A DNA stretch of 63,852 nt from Bacillus sp. RO2. Lineage in GTDB: Bacteria > Bacillota > Bacilli > Bacillales > Bacillaceae_I. Below the pieces are notes generated by a model. That model did no database searches. It was not told the DNA's origin and saw only the letters and a program-made list of their open reading frames with translations. Numbering within the stretch: the first letter of the stretch is position 1; the number at the start of each line of letters is the position of its first letter. The stretch is taken from positions 1-63,852 of the forward strand of contig NZ_JAAXCU010000055.1 in the NCBI RefSeq assembly GCF_012911845.1. The letters are read 5' to 3'. The position numbers were made by a program, and so were the translations under genes. Of the stretch, positions 44,514-54,713 are shown one piece after another.

Positions 44514-46397
44514 ATGATGATATGTACATTAAATAATATAAGTAAAAGCTTTGCAGGCACGATGATTTTTGAGAATGTTTCCATGGAAATCCAGGCAAAC
44601 GACCGAATTGGACTTGTTGGTAGAAACGGAAGCGGAAAGACGACAATTTTCCAACTGATCAGTGGATTGGAAGCTCCAGACAAAGGAGCTATTCATATAA
44701 AAAAAGGCACTAAAATCGGATACCTTGCCCAAATCCCCTTCTATCCTGATGGGACAACAGGAGAAGATGTCTTACTTTCCGCATTCAGAGAAACTGTGGA
44801 ACTGCAACATAAGTTAAGATCTTTAGAGTACCAAATGACGGAGGTTGGGGAAGAGAACGAGTTAAACAAGATTATGCAGGAATACGGAGTACTGCAAGAA
44901 CGCTTTGGTTTTATGGGAGGGTACGATATGGATGCCTCCATTCAGCGGATTGCAAACGGGCTAAAAATCACCTCCTTACTTTCTCAGCCATTCTCAAGCT
45001 TGAGTGGCGGAGAGCAAACAAAAATATGCTTAGGATTTATCCTGTTGCAAAAACCTGATGTATTATTGCTTGATGAGCCGACCAACCATCTTGATATTTT
45101 TTCAGTAGAATGGCTCGAGCAATATTTAAAAGAATATGATGGTACAGTTGTTGCAATATCACATGACCGCTATTTTCTTGATGAAGTAGCAACTAAAATT
45201 ATAGATTTAGAAGACGGGGAGATCCACACGTACCACACAAACTACAGTGGTTTTCTTAAAGAGAAAGAAGAACGATTGCTGTTGGAATTCTCAGCGTATC
45301 AAGAGCAGCAGAAAAAAATCAAGAAAATGAAAGAAGCCATCAAACGCTTGAAAGAATGGGCGAATCAAAGCAATCCGCCTAATGCAGCCATGCACCGTCG
45401 TGCTAAAAGCATGGAGAAAGCATTAAATAGAATGGAAAAATTAAAACGTCCTATCCTAGAAAGAAAGGCGATGGGTCTTCAGTTTGATGCCACAGATCGT
45501 AGCGGAAAAGATGTGGTAAAAATGGAAAGTGTACGTAAATCATTTAATACAAAAGATCTTTTCAAAAACATAGATCTTGCAGTTTATTTTAGAGAACGAG
45601 CGGCAATTGTAGGTCAGAATGGTACAGGGAAATCTACCCTTCTAAAAATACTTCTTGGGGAACTAAAGGCTGATAACGGTTTAGTGAAACTTGGCAGTAA
45701 TGTAAAAGTAGGATATCTTTCTCAGCACATCAAGGCCAGTAATCCAAGCCAAACATTAATTGAAGCTTTCCGTGAAGACATTTCCATCACATTGGAACAA
45801 GCAAGACATGTGCTAGCTAAATTCTTGTTTTATGGCCCATCTGTATTCAAAAAAGTAGAGAATTTAAGCGGTGGCGAAAAAATGCGCCTCCGTTTGGCAC
45901 AGCTCATGCACCAGGACATCAATTTGCTGATATTAGATGAGCCGACAAATCACCTTGACATAGATTCCCGTGAAGTGCTAGAAGAAGCGTTGGAGGAGTT
46001 TGACGGTACCATCCTCGCAGTCTCCCATGATCGGTACTTTTTAAATAAATACTTCGAGAAAACATGCTGGCTAGAGGATGGGATACTTGTTACCTATGAA
46101 GGGAATTATCAGTATGCCCGTGGAAAGCGCGAGGAATTAGAGAGAAAGAAGGTTGCAGACCTTCCTAAAGTTGTCGAAATAGAGAAAAAGATAAAGCATT
46201 CCGCTCCGAACTCTTCAAGTATTGATTTTGAAGAGGTTGAAAAAAAATTAGAGGATTTAGAAACAGATATTAATGAAATGGAAACTTTAATGAACAATGA
46301 AGAAGACTTGCTGACACTTCAAAGGATGCAAGAAGAACTCACTCTTTTAGAAACGGAAAGAGATTCATTATATTTAAAATTAGAAGAAATCCTTTAA
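44514..46397 (+). CDS. ABC-F family ATPase, likely antibiotic resistance
   Basis: A 627-residue soluble protein with two ABC domains and no membrane segments. Walker A motifs are GRNGSGKTT (about 35-43) and GQNGTGKST (about 365-373); signatures are SSLSGGEQTK and ENLSGGEKMR; Walker B LLLDEPTNHLD and LILDEPTNHLD. The charged linker (KMKEAIKRLKEWANQS, AMHRRAKSMEKALNRMEK) and a coiled-coil C-terminus follow. ABC-F proteins bind the ribosomal E site; resistance-type members displace antibiotics from the peptidyl transferase centre. The leader/attenuator upstream favours an inducible resistance role (compare VmlR), but which drug is unknown. Confidence 0.88.
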   Translation: MMICTLNNISKSFAGTMIFENVSMEIQANDRIGLVGRNGSGKTTIFQLISGLEAPDKGAIHIKKGTKIGYLAQIPFYPDGTTGEDVLLSAFRETVELQHKLRSLEYQMTEVGEENELNKIMQEYGVLQERFGFMGGYDMDASIQRIANGLKITSLLSQPFSSLSGGEQTKICLGFILLQKPDVLLLDEPTNHLDIFSVEWLEQYLKEYDGTVVAISHDRYFLDEVATKIIDLEDGEIHTYHTNYSGFLKEKEERLLLEFSAYQEQQKKIKKMKEAIKRLKEWANQSNPPNAAMHRRAKSMEKALNRMEKLKRPILERKAMGLQFDATDRSGKDVVKMESVRKSFNTKDLFKNIDLAVYFRERAAIVGQNGTGKSTLLKILLGELKADNGLVKLGSNVKVGYLSQHIKASNPSQTLIEAFREDISITLEQARHVLAKFLFYGPSVFKKVENLSGGEKMRLRLAQLMHQDINLLILDEPTNHLDIDSREVLEEALEEFDGTILAVSHDRYFLNKYFEKTCWLEDGILVTYEGNYQYARGKREELERKKVADLPKVVEIEKKIKHSAPNSSSIDFEEVEKKLEDLETDINEMETLMNNEEDLLTLQRMQEELTLLETERDSLYLKLEEIL

Positions 46398-46401
46398 TAC
46401 T

Positions 46402-46457
46402 AAAAACCGCCCAAGAATAAAGCTCTCAAAGAGCCTTATTCCCGGGCGGTTTTCTTT
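46402..46457. terminator. Bidirectional terminator between ABC-F gene and metK
   Basis: AAAACCGCCC/GGGCGGTTTT outer stem with an inner AGGCTCTTT-like hairpin (GCTCTCAAAGAGC). Confidence 0.85.
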
Positions 46458-46467
46458 ATTTACTATA

Positions 46468-47667
46468 TTAAGCGTTCGCTTGCTCTTTCAAAGCATCAGC
46501 CTTATCTGTTTGCTCCCAAGGAAGATCCAGATCATTACGTCCGAAGTGGCCGTAAGCAGCAGTTTGCTTGTAAATAGGACGACGAAGGTCTAGCATTTTA
46601 ATGATTCCTGCTGGACGAAGGTCGAAGTTGTTGCGAACCAATTCAACTAATTTTTCTTCAGAAACTTTACCAGTTCCGAAAGTATCAACTGCGATAGATA
46701 CTGGTTGAGCAACACCAATCGCATAAGCCAATTGAACTTCACACTTGTCAGCAAGTCCGCTTGCTACGATGTTTTTAGCCACATAACGTGCAGCATAAGC
46801 ACCCGAGCGGTCTACTTTCGTTGCATCCTTACCGGAGAATGCTCCACCACCATGGCGAGCGTATCCACCGTAAGTGTCAACGATGATCTTACGTCCTGTA
46901 AGACCTGCATCCCCTTGTGGTCCACCGATAACGAAACGGCCAGTTGGGTTGATAAAGTATTTTGTGTTCTCGTCAATCAATTCAGCAGGTACTACCGGCT
47001 TGATTACGTATTCCTTGATGTTGCGTTGGATACGCTCCAAGGAAACTTCAGGGTGGTGCTGAGTAGAGATAACGATAGTATCAATACGAACCGGTTGGTC
47101 GTTCTCATCATATTCTACTGTCACTTGCGTTTTACCGTCTGGACGTAAGTAAGGAAGAACCTCATCTTTTCTTACTTCCGTTAAACGGCGAGAAAGCTTG
47201 TGCGCCAGTGAAATTGGTAATGGCATTAATTCTTTTGTTTCATTACAAGCAAATCCGAACATTAGACCTTGGTCCCCAGCTCCGATTGCTTCGATTTCTG
47301 CATCAGACATTTGACCTTCACGAGCTTCTAGAGCCTGGTCAACACCCATTGCAATGTCAGCAGACTGCTCATCAATGGAAGTAAGTACTGCACAAGTCTC
47401 CGCATCAAAACCGTATTTTGCACGAGTATAACCGATGCCTTGGATTGTTTCACGAACGATTTTCGGGATATCAACATACGTGGAAGTAGTGATTTCACCA
47501 GCAACCAATACCAATCCAGTAGTTACGGAAGTTTCACACGCTACACGTGCATTTGGATCATTTGTAAGGATCGCATCTAGGATTGAATCAGAAATTTGGT
47601 CACAAATTTTATCCGGATGCCCTTCCGTTACGGACTCAGAAGTAAATAAACGACGTTGTTTAGTCAT
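46468..47667 (-). CDS. metK: S-adenosylmethionine synthetase
   Basis: A 399-residue enzyme making SAM from methionine and ATP. Motifs: [14 protein letters not shown] (about 12-25), [13 protein letters not shown] (the ATP/active-site hexapeptide, about 118-130) and [16 protein letters not shown] (P-loop-like, about 266-281). The ATG at 47667 behind AAGGAGGA fits the family start. It is controlled by the SAM-I riboswitch upstream, so its product shuts off its own synthesis. Confidence 0.97.
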   Translation of the reverse strand: MTKQRRLFTSESVTEGHPDKICDQISDSILDAILTNDPNARVACETSVTTGLVLVAGEITTSTYVDIPKIVRETIQGIGYTRAKYGFDAETCAVLTSIDEQSADIAMGVDQALEAREGQMSDAEIEAIGAGDQGLMFGFACNETKELMPLPISLAHKLSRRLTEVRKDEVLPYLRPDGKTQVTVEYDENDQPVRIDTIVISTQHHPEVSLERIQRNIKEYVIKPVVPAELIDENTKYFINPTGRFVIGGPQGDAGLTGRKIIVDTYGGYARHGGGAFSGKDATKVDRSGAYAARYVAKNIVASGLADKCEVQLAYAIGVAQPVSIAVDTFGTGKVSEEKLVELVRNNFDLRPAGIIKMLDLRRPIYKQTAAYGHFGRNDLDLPWEQTDKADALKEQANA

Positions 47668-47789
47668 TAAAAAAAGTTCCTCCTTTTTACTTATGAAAAG
47701 CGTTTGACTTCTCTTCATGTACAGCAGTTATATTTGATACGGATCTCAGTTCCTATTGTGATGTTCTATGTTATCTTGTGTAAAAATAG

Positions 47790-48057
47790 AAAAAACCTTC
47801 CCACAAAATTGAGGAAAGGTTTGATGTCGAGAATTAGCCTTTCACTCTTATCGGTCAAGGTCAAAGCCTTGCTCAGGTTTAGCACCTTTTCTCAAGCGAC
47901 CAAATGCTTGGCCTAATACAAAACAGCGGCGTGCTTTTTTCGCTCGCTCATCCTTTGAGCAGGTTGCTGGGTTTCATAGGGCCTGTCCCTCCACCAGCTC
48001 GGAATAAGAGTATCCGTTCAAGGTTCTATATTAGCGTACTAAAACCTTTCATGTCAA
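47790..48057 (-). promoter_or_regulatory. SAM-I riboswitch and promoter of metK
   Basis: The aptamer starts with CTCTTATTCCGAG near 48010 and closes with CGATAAGAG; the conserved core GGTGGAGGGACAGGCCC and ATGAAACCCAGCAACC lie between. The terminator AACCTTTCCTC...GGGAAGGTTTTTTC ends near 47790. A promoter TTGACA-N18-TAATAT lies at 48028-48057. The J/P3 insert is longer than in typical copies. Confidence 0.95.
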
Positions 48058-48222
48058 CAAAAAAGAGAAATAATTCGACATCAATTTACAGGAAATAATT
48101 GCTTCCTTATAATATGGATCTTCTCTCTTGAAAATCTCTTTATCATTTCCTTTTACTTCTGGATGGCAGCGTTTATAATGAGATAGGGCGTTTGGTGAAA
48201 ATTTTAGTGGACAGGCATAAAA

Positions 48223-48236
48223 TGATAACGCTTTCA
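48223..48236. promoter_or_regulatory. Candidate cre site upstream of pckA
   Basis: Read on the minus strand it is TGAAAGCGTTATCA, a full match to TGWAANCGNTNWCA. It lies 174 bases before pckA and 165 bases upstream of the metK promoter. The rest of 48058-48409 is AT-rich and I see only a possible pckA -10 (TATACT at 48355-48360). Confidence 0.5.
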
Positions 48237-48409
48237 TTTTATATATAGGATGCTTTTCCACTGGGATAAGCCTTTTTTTCACAAAATGTTAACGAATTCA
48301 TATTAATTTTCATAAAATAAGTTAATTAGTATGGACTATTAAGTTAAATGTGTTATACTTTTTAACAGATGAGAAAAAAACAATTTATATAATTGAAGGA
48401 GAGTTATCC

Positions 48410-49999
48410 ATGATGAAAACGGTCGGAATTGATAATGGGTTAACAAAATTAATTTACGGAAGCAACACACATGTTCAACTGTCTGTTCCTCAATTGGTAG
48501 AAAAGATATTAAACCGTAATGAAGGCTGCCTGACCTCAACTGGTGCAGTACTCGCAACCACTGGAAAATACACGGGTCGCTCCCCTAAAGATAAATTTAT
48601 TGTAGAAGAAGAAATTAGCAGAGATAAAATTGACTGGGGTACCGTCAACAGTCCTATTTCTGAAGACGTATTTGATCGCCTATATAACAAAGTTCTCACA
48701 TACTTAGAAAACAAAGATGAAGTATTCGTGTTTAAAGGATTTGCAGGTGCAGACGAGAAATATCAACTGCCAATTCAAGTAATCAACGAATTCGCCTGGC
48801 ACAACCTTTTTGCTCAACAGTTATTTATTAAACCAAATGAAGAGCAATTGGCTAAACATGAAACCGCATTCAGCATTGTTTCTGCTCCGAACTTTAAAGC
48901 GGATCCTGCAGTGGACGGAACAAATTCAGAAGCATTCATCATAATCTCCTTCAGCAAACGAATTGTGCTGATTGGTGGGACAGAATATGCCGGAGAAATG
49001 AAAAAGTCCATTTTCTCTGTTATGAACTACCTTCTACCAGAAAACGGAATTATGCCTATGCACTGCTCTGCAAACGTAGGACGTGAAGGCGATGTAGCAT
49101 TATTCTTCGGACTATCCGGCACAGGTAAAACAACACTTTCTGCCGACCCTAATCGCAAACTTATTGGTGACGATGAGCACGGCTGGTCTAACACAGGTGT
49201 ATTTAACATTGAAGGAGGATGCTACGCAAAATGTATCGGTTTGACTCGCGAAAAAGAACCACAAATCTTTGATGCGATCCGTTTTGGCTCCGTCCTTGAA
49301 AATGTGGTCATTGATGGTCAATCCCGAATCGCTGACTATGAAAACTCTACGTTAACTGAAAATACACGTGCAGCTTATTCACTGGACGCAATGGAAAATA
49401 TCGTTCAGCCTAGCATTGCTGGTCATCCGAATACTATCGTCTTTTTAACAGCCGATGCAACAGGCGTATTGCCTCCAATTTCTAAGCTATCTAAAGAACA
49501 AGCTATGTTCCATTTCCTAAGTGGTTACACAAGCAAACTTGCAGGCACAGAGCGCGGAATCACGTCACCACAAGCTACTTTCTCAACATGCTTTGGCTCA
49601 CCGTTCTTGCCACTACCTGCTACGACTTATGCAGAAATGCTGGGCAAAAAAATCGATGAGCATAATGTGCAAGTTTACCTTGTGAACACAGGTTGGACTG
49701 GCGGAGAGTACGGCGTTGGAAGTCGCATGAAGCTTTCCTACACAAGAGCAATGGTACAGGCGGCACTAGAAGGCGACCTGACAAATGTAGAAGTCGAAAA
49801 AGATCCATACTTTGGCGTTTCCATTCCTGTACACGTTCCTGGTGTACCTGACGAAGTGTTACAACCAAAGAAAACATGGCATAACGATGAGAAATACGAT
49901 CATTTTGCACGTGAGCTTGCAGGCAAGTTCAAAATGAACTTCAAGAAGTTTGAAAATGTACCTGCGGAAGTCCTTGAGTTGGGCGGACCTACAGTATAA
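48410..49999 (+). CDS. pckA: Phosphoenolpyruvate carboxykinase (ATP)
   Basis: A 529-residue gluconeogenic enzyme converting oxaloacetate to PEP with ATP. The kinase P-loop [16 protein letters not shown] is at about 227-242, the metal site [10 protein letters not shown] follows, and the PEPCK signature [17 protein letters not shown] is near 268-284. The start at 48410 is chosen for GAAGGAGAG 8 bases upstream. Divergent from metK, as in B. subtilis. Confidence 0.96.
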   Translation: MMKTVGIDNGLTKLIYGSNTHVQLSVPQLVEKILNRNEGCLTSTGAVLATTGKYTGRSPKDKFIVEEEISRDKIDWGTVNSPISEDVFDRLYNKVLTYLENKDEVFVFKGFAGADEKYQLPIQVINEFAWHNLFAQQLFIKPNEEQLAKHETAFSIVSAPNFKADPAVDGTNSEAFIIISFSKRIVLIGGTEYAGEMKKSIFSVMNYLLPENGIMPMHCSANVGREGDVALFFGLSGTGKTTLSADPNRKLIGDDEHGWSNTGVFNIEGGCYAKCIGLTREKEPQIFDAIRFGSVLENVVIDGQSRIADYENSTLTENTRAAYSLDAMENIVQPSIAGHPNTIVFLTADATGVLPPISKLSKEQAMFHFLSGYTSKLAGTERGITSPQATFSTCFGSPFLPLPATTYAEMLGKKIDEHNVQVYLVNTGWTGGEYGVGSRMKLSYTRAMVQAALEGDLTNVEVEKDPYFGVSIPVHVPGVPDEVLQPKKTWHNDEKYDHFARELAGKFKMNFKKFENVPAEVLELGGPTV

Positions 50000-50012
50000 T
50001 TTGGGAAAAATT

Positions 50013-50055
50013 TTTAGGCCAACCAAGGCTGTTAGAGCCTTGGTTGGCTTTTTGG
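50013..50055 (+). terminator. Terminator after pckA
   Basis: GGCCAACCAAGGCT/AGCCTTGGTTGGC followed by TTTTTGG. Confidence 0.85.
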
Positions 50056-50081
50056 TTTATTGGGGGGGCGCAAAAAAGTCA

Positions 50082-50705
50082 CCCTATTTGACTGTTTCCA
50101 TTTGTTCAGCGACGGTTGGGGCATTTAAGGCCGTTCTATTTGACCGTTTCTCTCTTCCTAACCGGCGTTCGGGCTTATAGAGCTGTTCTATTTGACCGTT
50201 TCTCTCTTTCTAACCGGCGTTCGGGCTTATAGAGCTGTTCTATTCGACCGTTTCTCTCGTCCTAACCGCCGTTCGGGCTTATAGAGCTGTTCTATTCGAC
50301 CGTTTCTCTCTTGCTACCCGGCGTTCGGGCTTATAGAGCTGTTCTATTCGACCGTTTCTCTATTTTTTCATGGGATCTGGCGTATAGTTTGCTTCCTCTC
50401 CTACCGTTTTCCCTCCCCACTTTGCGTTTCGGGCGGTGAGAGGCCTTCTCTCCTACCGTTTTACCTTTCCCAAAAGTTTTTCGGTAGGAGAGACACCCTC
50501 TCTACTACCATTTTTCCTTTCCCCAAAGCTTTTCGGGCAGAGAGACACCCTCTCTCCTACCGTTTTTTCTTTCCCCAAAGCTCTTCGGGCAGAGAGGCAC
50601 CCTCTCTACTACCGTTTTTCCATTCCCCGGAGCGTTTCGGGCGGTGAGAACCCCTCTCTCCTACTGTTTTCCCTCCCCACATTGCGTTTCGGGCGGAGAG
50701 AGAAG
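50082..50705. repeat. Array of twelve 52-bp palindromic units
   Basis: Every unit is exactly 52 bases (starts 50082, 50134, 50186 ... 50654). Two subfamilies join without loss of register: units 1-6 (TTCTATTTGACCGTTTCTCT type) and 7-12 (CTCTCTCCTACCGTTTT type). ACCG at offset 9 and TTCGGG at offset 34 recur throughout. Bases i and j with i+j=48 pair in both subfamilies; unit 8 (50446) forms a perfect 12-bp stem. ORFs on both strands here are artefacts. It fills the gap between the convergent pckA and ytmA. Confidence 0.9.
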
Positions 50706-50756
50706 CCACCTCTCTGACATAGAAAGCGGAAGCCCCTGCTTCCATCGCCAGCTCCA

Positions 50757-51539
50757 TCACTGCTCCTTCATCCACCTCGTCAACCGCGCCACAATCCTCC
50801 TATTTTCCCTAGGCGGAAAATAATGCGTGTACTCCGGATAATACCACGCCTCCACGTGCACCCCCATCTCCTTCGCACACTTTTCCAATCTATAAGAGTG
50901 CTCAATAGAAACGTTCTTGTCCTGTTCACCATGAATAATCAAAATCGGCGCATCTAGCCGGTCAAGTTCCAACAGCGGTGTCCTCCACTCATATCGCTCA
51001 GGATATTTATTCGGAGTCCCTCCAATTACCCGCTTCATCATACGGCGCAGGTCCACTCTCTCCTCATAGGTGAGAAACATATCGGAAACACCGCCCCATG
51101 ACACAACAGAACACACTTCAGGAAATTCAATACCTGTCATGAGAGCCATCACACCGCCACGAGAGAAACCGAAGACATGAATACGATCACTCTTCACTTT
51201 TTCATGACCCGCTAACAACTGATAAGCAGCAAACGCATCCTTCCTGTCCTCTCCAGCAAAATCCTCATTTCCCTCTCCACCTTGGTTCCCACGGTAAAAG
51301 GGCGCCATCACCACAAAACCTTCTGAGGCAAATTGAACGATACGGCCAACACGTACCTGTCCGACATTTTTGATGCCGCCCCTTAAATATAGAAATCCAT
51401 CATACTCCCCATCCGCTTTTGGCTCGGCTAGCAGTCCCTTCACCTTCAATCCAGCGCTATAATAGGTCACCGCAAAAACACTGATATGCGAACTCGGTGA
51501 TGGAAATGGAGTTTTTTCAACAATCGTCCCGTCTTGCAA
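50757..51539 (-). CDS. ytmA: Prolyl-oligopeptidase-like hydrolase YtmA
   Basis: An alpha/beta-hydrolase of about 260 residues (S9-like). GFLYLRGGIKNVG is the oxyanion region, GFSRGG the nucleophile elbow (near residue 133), IHGEQDKNVS holds the Asp and YTHYFPP the His. Function unknown. The TTG at 51539, 8 bases after AAAGGGGG, gives the family N-terminus IVEKTPFPSPS; the ATG at 51578 has no ribosome site. Ends next to the 52-bp array. Confidence 0.85.
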   Translation of the reverse strand: MQDGTIVEKTPFPSPSSHISVFAVTYYSAGLKVKGLLAEPKADGEYDGFLYLRGGIKNVGQVRVGRIVQFASEGFVVMAPFYRGNQGGEGNEDFAGEDRKDAFAAYQLLAGHEKVKSDRIHVFGFSRGGVMALMTGIEFPEVCSVVSWGGVSDMFLTYEERVDLRRMMKRVIGGTPNKYPERYEWRTPLLELDRLDAPILIIHGEQDKNVSIEHSYRLEKCAKEMGVHVEAWYYPEYTHYFPPRENRRIVARLTRWMKEQ

Positions 51540-51651
51540 AAATATTGCCCCCTTTTGACGCACTAGGCATTCACACATATTTAGCCCAAATCATACGCTA
51601 ATCTATAAAAACATACAAAGCATATGCCCACAATTTCCGAGGAGGTAGGAC

Positions 51652-52647
51652 ATGAAAGGTTTAAGAATAACGTTAAGTATTTTATTATCTTTTGTTTTAA
51701 TCGCTGCGCTTGCAGCTTGCGGTGGCAGTAAAACAGAAAAGGTCCGGATTGCCGAAGTTACCCGCTCTATTTTTTATGCTCCCCAATATGTTGGGATTGA
51801 AAAAGGATTTTTTGAAGAGGAAGGTTTGGAAATTGAATTAACGACCACTTGGGGTGGCGATAAAACGATGACCACCTTGCTCGCTGACGGGGCGGATGTG
51901 GCATTGGTGGGTTCTGAGACGTCCATTTATGTGTATGCGCAAGGCTCTAATGACCCTATCATTAACTTTGCTCAGCTTACCCAAACAGACGGGACATTTC
52001 TTGTATCAAGAGAGAAACTCGATAATTTTGATTGGAATGATTTAAAAGGCAGTACATTTCTTGGCCAACGTAAAGGTGGTATGCCTCAAATGGCTGGGGA
52101 GTTTGTACTCAAAAAACATGGCATTGACCCACAAAATGATTTGAATCTTATCCAAAACGTCGATTTTGCGAACATTCCCAGCGCCTTCGCTTCCGGTACA
52201 GGTGAATACGTGCAGTTATTCGAACCGCAGGCTAGTATTTTTGAAGCGGAAGGCATCGGATATATCGTCGCCTCTTTCGGGGAAGAGTCAGGTCATTTGC
52301 CATATACGACATTCATGGCAAAGGAAAGCTATCTAAAAGAAAATCCTGAGGCCGCAGAGAAATTCACTCGTGCGCTTTACAAAGCCCAACAATGGGTGGA
52401 GAATAACCCTGCTTCTGAAACTGCCAAAGTCATCCTTCCATACTTTGAAGATACGTCGGTAGAATTAATCGAAACCGTTGTGGACCGTTATAAGAGTCAA
52501 GGTTCTTACGCCACTGATCCAATCCTGGATCAAGAAGAATGGGATAACCTGCAAAACATCATGGACACAGCCGGGGAGCTTCCACAATATGTGGAATACG
52601 GCACATTAGTAAATACAACCATTGCAGAAGAGGTAATGGAAGAATAG
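51652..52647 (+). CDS. ytlA: ABC transporter substrate-binding lipoprotein YtlA
   Basis: A 331-residue lipoprotein of the SsuA/THI5-like family (NMT1). Signal with lipobox ALAAC (Cys near residue 23), then RIAEVTRSIFYAPQYVGIEKGFFEEEGL, the typical start of these receptors. It may bind a thiamine precursor, a sulfonate or similar small compound. First gene of ytlA-ytlC-ytlD, with GGAGGTAGG before the ATG. Confidence 0.9.
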   Translation: MKGLRITLSILLSFVLIAALAACGGSKTEKVRIAEVTRSIFYAPQYVGIEKGFFEEEGLEIELTTTWGGDKTMTTLLADGADVALVGSETSIYVYAQGSNDPIINFAQLTQTDGTFLVSREKLDNFDWNDLKGSTFLGQRKGGMPQMAGEFVLKKHGIDPQNDLNLIQNVDFANIPSAFASGTGEYVQLFEPQASIFEAEGIGYIVASFGEESGHLPYTTFMAKESYLKENPEAAEKFTRALYKAQQWVENNPASETAKVILPYFEDTSVELIETVVDRYKSQGSYATDPILDQEEWDNLQNIMDTAGELPQYVEYGTLVNTTIAEEVMEE

Positions 52648-52658
52648 GATGATGAACG

Positions 52659-53438
52659 ATGAGTTTATTATCAATTAATAATATAAATCACATCTATTTT
52701 ACACCGGAACGCGCTACAAAGGTACTAGAAGACATCTCCATCTCTATTGAGGAAGGGGAGTTTATCTCCTTCCTCGGCCCAAGTGGCTGTGGGAAAACAA
52801 CACTGTTATCCATTATTGCGGGTCTCCTTAAGCCGACAGACGGGAGCGTATTGTTAGGCGACAAACCTTCCAAAGACTGCATCTCCAATATAGGCTATAT
52901 GCTTCAACAGGATTATCTTTTCCCATGGAAGACCATTGAGGAGAATGTACTTCTAGGGTTGAAGATTGCAGATAAGCAGACGAAACTAAATATGGAAAGA
53001 ACTTTACATCTGCTAAAAGAAATGGGACTGCCGGATGTTGAAAAGTTATATCCTTCTCAGTTATCAGGCGGAATGAGGCAGCGTGCAGCACTTGTCCGTA
53101 CACTTGCCACAGATCCTCAACTCCTGCTTCTTGACGAACCATTTTCAGCACTGGACTACCAGACGAAGCTAAAGCTGGAGGATTTAGTTTTTACCACACT
53201 CAAGTCCTTTAGAAAAACCGCTTTGCTCGTCACCCATGACATCGGAGAAGCCATTGCAATGAGTGACCGCATCTTCTTGTTGAAAGCGAATCCTGGTCGC
53301 TTGGCGAAAACATTCATCGTTCCAGAAGAATTAAGAAACATGATCCCATTTGAAGCAAGGCAGCACCCTGACTTCTCCTCCTTGTTCCAAAAGATTTGGA
53401 AGGAGTTGGAGCAACTTGAACAAGAAAGCGAACATTGA
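52659..53438 (+). CDS. ytlC: ABC transporter ATP-binding protein YtlC
   Basis: A 259-residue nucleotide-binding subunit of the nitrate/sulfonate/taurine class: Walker [12 protein letters not shown] (about 40-50), Q-loop [13 protein letters not shown], signature [10 protein letters not shown], Walker [14 protein letters not shown]-loop LVTHDIGEA. Sits 11 bases after ytlA and overlaps the start of ytlD, so the three are one operon. Confidence 0.92.
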   Translation: MSLLSINNINHIYFTPERATKVLEDISISIEEGEFISFLGPSGCGKTTLLSIIAGLLKPTDGSVLLGDKPSKDCISNIGYMLQQDYLFPWKTIEENVLLGLKIADKQTKLNMERTLHLLKEMGLPDVEKLYPSQLSGGMRQRAALVRTLATDPQLLLLDEPFSALDYQTKLKLEDLVFTTLKSFRKTALLVTHDIGEAIAMSDRIFLLKANPGRLAKTFIVPEELRNMIPFEARQHPDFSSLFQKIWKELEQLEQESEH

Positions 53439-54222
53439 TTTTCTTCACCAAGGCTATTTAAAACAGCTTAAAAAAGTAACTTATCAAGTAAGGTTTTATC
53501 AGCTAATCATCTTTATTGTTTTTTTTTCCGTTTGGGAGCTTGCCGGAAAAAACAGCTGGATTAATCCATTGCTGTTCAGTTATCCAAGTCGAATCTGGAA
53601 TCTATTCATAGATAAAATAAAAGACGGTACGCTGCTTTCCAATATCAGCATCACAGTAACCGAAACCATCTTCGGGTTCATTCTCGGAACACTCATTGGA
53701 ACGATCATGGCTGCCATCCTCTGGTGGTCGCCTATGATTTCTAGAGTGCTTGAGCCATATTTAGTCATTCTTAATGCAATGCCTAAAGTCGCCCTTGGCC
53801 CCATATTAATTGTAGCCATTGGACCCAATATGGGATCGATCATCACCATGGGGGCCATCATTTCGGTTATCATCACCACCATTGTCGTTTATACCGCCTT
53901 TAAAGAAGTAGATGATAACTATCTAAAAGTACTGAGGACTTTCGGAGCAACCCGCTGGCAACTTTTTCAGCAAGCAGTCCTCCCAGCGTCCTATCCTACT
54001 ATTATTTCCACCCTTAAAGTGAACGTTGGTTTGGCTTGGGTCGGAGTCATTGTCGGCGAATTTCTTGTCAGTTCCAAAGGACTTGGCTATATGATTATCT
54101 ATGGCTTTCAAGTATTCAACTTCACCCTCGTACTATTGAGCTTATTGATTATCGCAGTATTTGCGACAATCATGTATCAATTGGTCGAGTACCTTGAAAA
54201 AAAGCTTGTTAAACATACGTAA
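53416..54222 (+). CDS. ytlD: ABC transporter permease YtlD
   Basis: A permease of about 268 residues with six helices (ssuC/tauC class). The EAA loop reads [19 protein letters not shown] near residue 170. The TTG start at 53416 lies inside the end of ytlC (23-base overlap) with AAGGAG about 10 bases upstream; the frame extends to 53350 but without a ribosome site. Completes the YtlACD importer. Confidence 0.88.
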   Translation: MNKKANIDFLHQGYLKQLKKVTYQVRFYQLIIFIVFFSVWELAGKNSWINPLLFSYPSRIWNLFIDKIKDGTLLSNISITVTETIFGFILGTLIGTIMAAILWWSPMISRVLEPYLVILNAMPKVALGPILIVAIGPNMGSIITMGAIISVIITTIVVYTAFKEVDDNYLKVLRTFGATRWQLFQQAVLPASYPTIISTLKVNVGLAWVGVIVGEFLVSSKGLGYMIIYGFQVFNFTLVLLSLLIIAVFATIMYQLVEYLEKKLVKHT

Positions 54223-54225
54223 AAA

Positions 54226-54264
54226 GTAAGAGCAACCCCTCAAATGGAGTTGCTCTTCTTTATT
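54226..54264. terminator. Bidirectional terminator between ytlD and ytkD
   Basis: AAGAGCAAC/GTTGCTCTT stem with a T-run on the right and an A-run on the left. Confidence 0.8.
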
Positions 54265-54713
54265 TTATCAAGACAATGAGTCAGAACATCGTCTTTCATA
54301 ATGAAACTAAACTTATTATCTTTTCTTATGTTTGCTGGTATCTCCTTCAAGAGGACAGGACCATTCGTTTCAAAGTATGTAGACTGCTTTTCTAACGTAT
54401 CAATTACTGCAAAATATACATTTTTAACGATGACTTTTTCTCTTCCATCCACTTTATACTGCCCTATGTATTTCAGCTGGGACACATGTCCACCTGTTTC
54501 TTCCTTTACTTCTCTAATCGCACCTTGGTCGGCGGTTTCCCCATCTTCTACTTTTCCACCCGGAAACTCCATTCCCCTGTTTTTATGACTGGTCAACAGC
54601 CACTGATCCTGGTAACGACAAATAACCCAGACGTGTTTGGGGTCTCGAGAAAAAGGATGGTCTTCAAAGGATAACATCACTCGGTTGTTATAAATATCTT
54701 CAAACTCATACAT
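54240..54713 (-). CDS. ytkD: NUDIX hydrolase YtkD (8-oxo-dGTPase)
   Basis: A 157-residue NUDIX enzyme. The box G-x5-E-x7-REUxEExGU is intact in GGKVEDGETADQGAIREV then KEETGG (about 71-94). B. subtilis YtkD hydrolyses 8-oxo-dGTP and related nucleotides and protects DNA and spores from oxidation. Convergent with ytlD. Confidence 0.92.
   Translation of the reverse strand: MYEFEDIYNNRVMLSFEDHPFSRDPKHVWVICRYQDQWLLTSHKNRGMEFPGGKVEDGETADQGAIREVKEETGGHVSQLKYIGQYKVDGREKVIVKNVYFAVIDTLEKQSTYFETNGPVLLKEIPANIRKDNKFSFIMKDDVLTHCLDKIKKSNSI

Noticed and set aside
48049-48282. 77-codon minus-strand ORF between metK and pckA
   Set aside because: GTG start without a ribosome binding site, no recognisable pattern, and it overlaps the metK promoter at one end and a cre motif. 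Probably chance.
50082-50705. CRISPR array
   Set aside because: The whole 52-base unit repeats; there are no unique spacers between constant repeats and no cas genes nearby.
50436-50775. ORFs in both directions across the 52-bp array
   Set aside because: The 52-base period is not a multiple of 3, so any frame reads different unit phases; no ribosome sites; composition follows the repeat.
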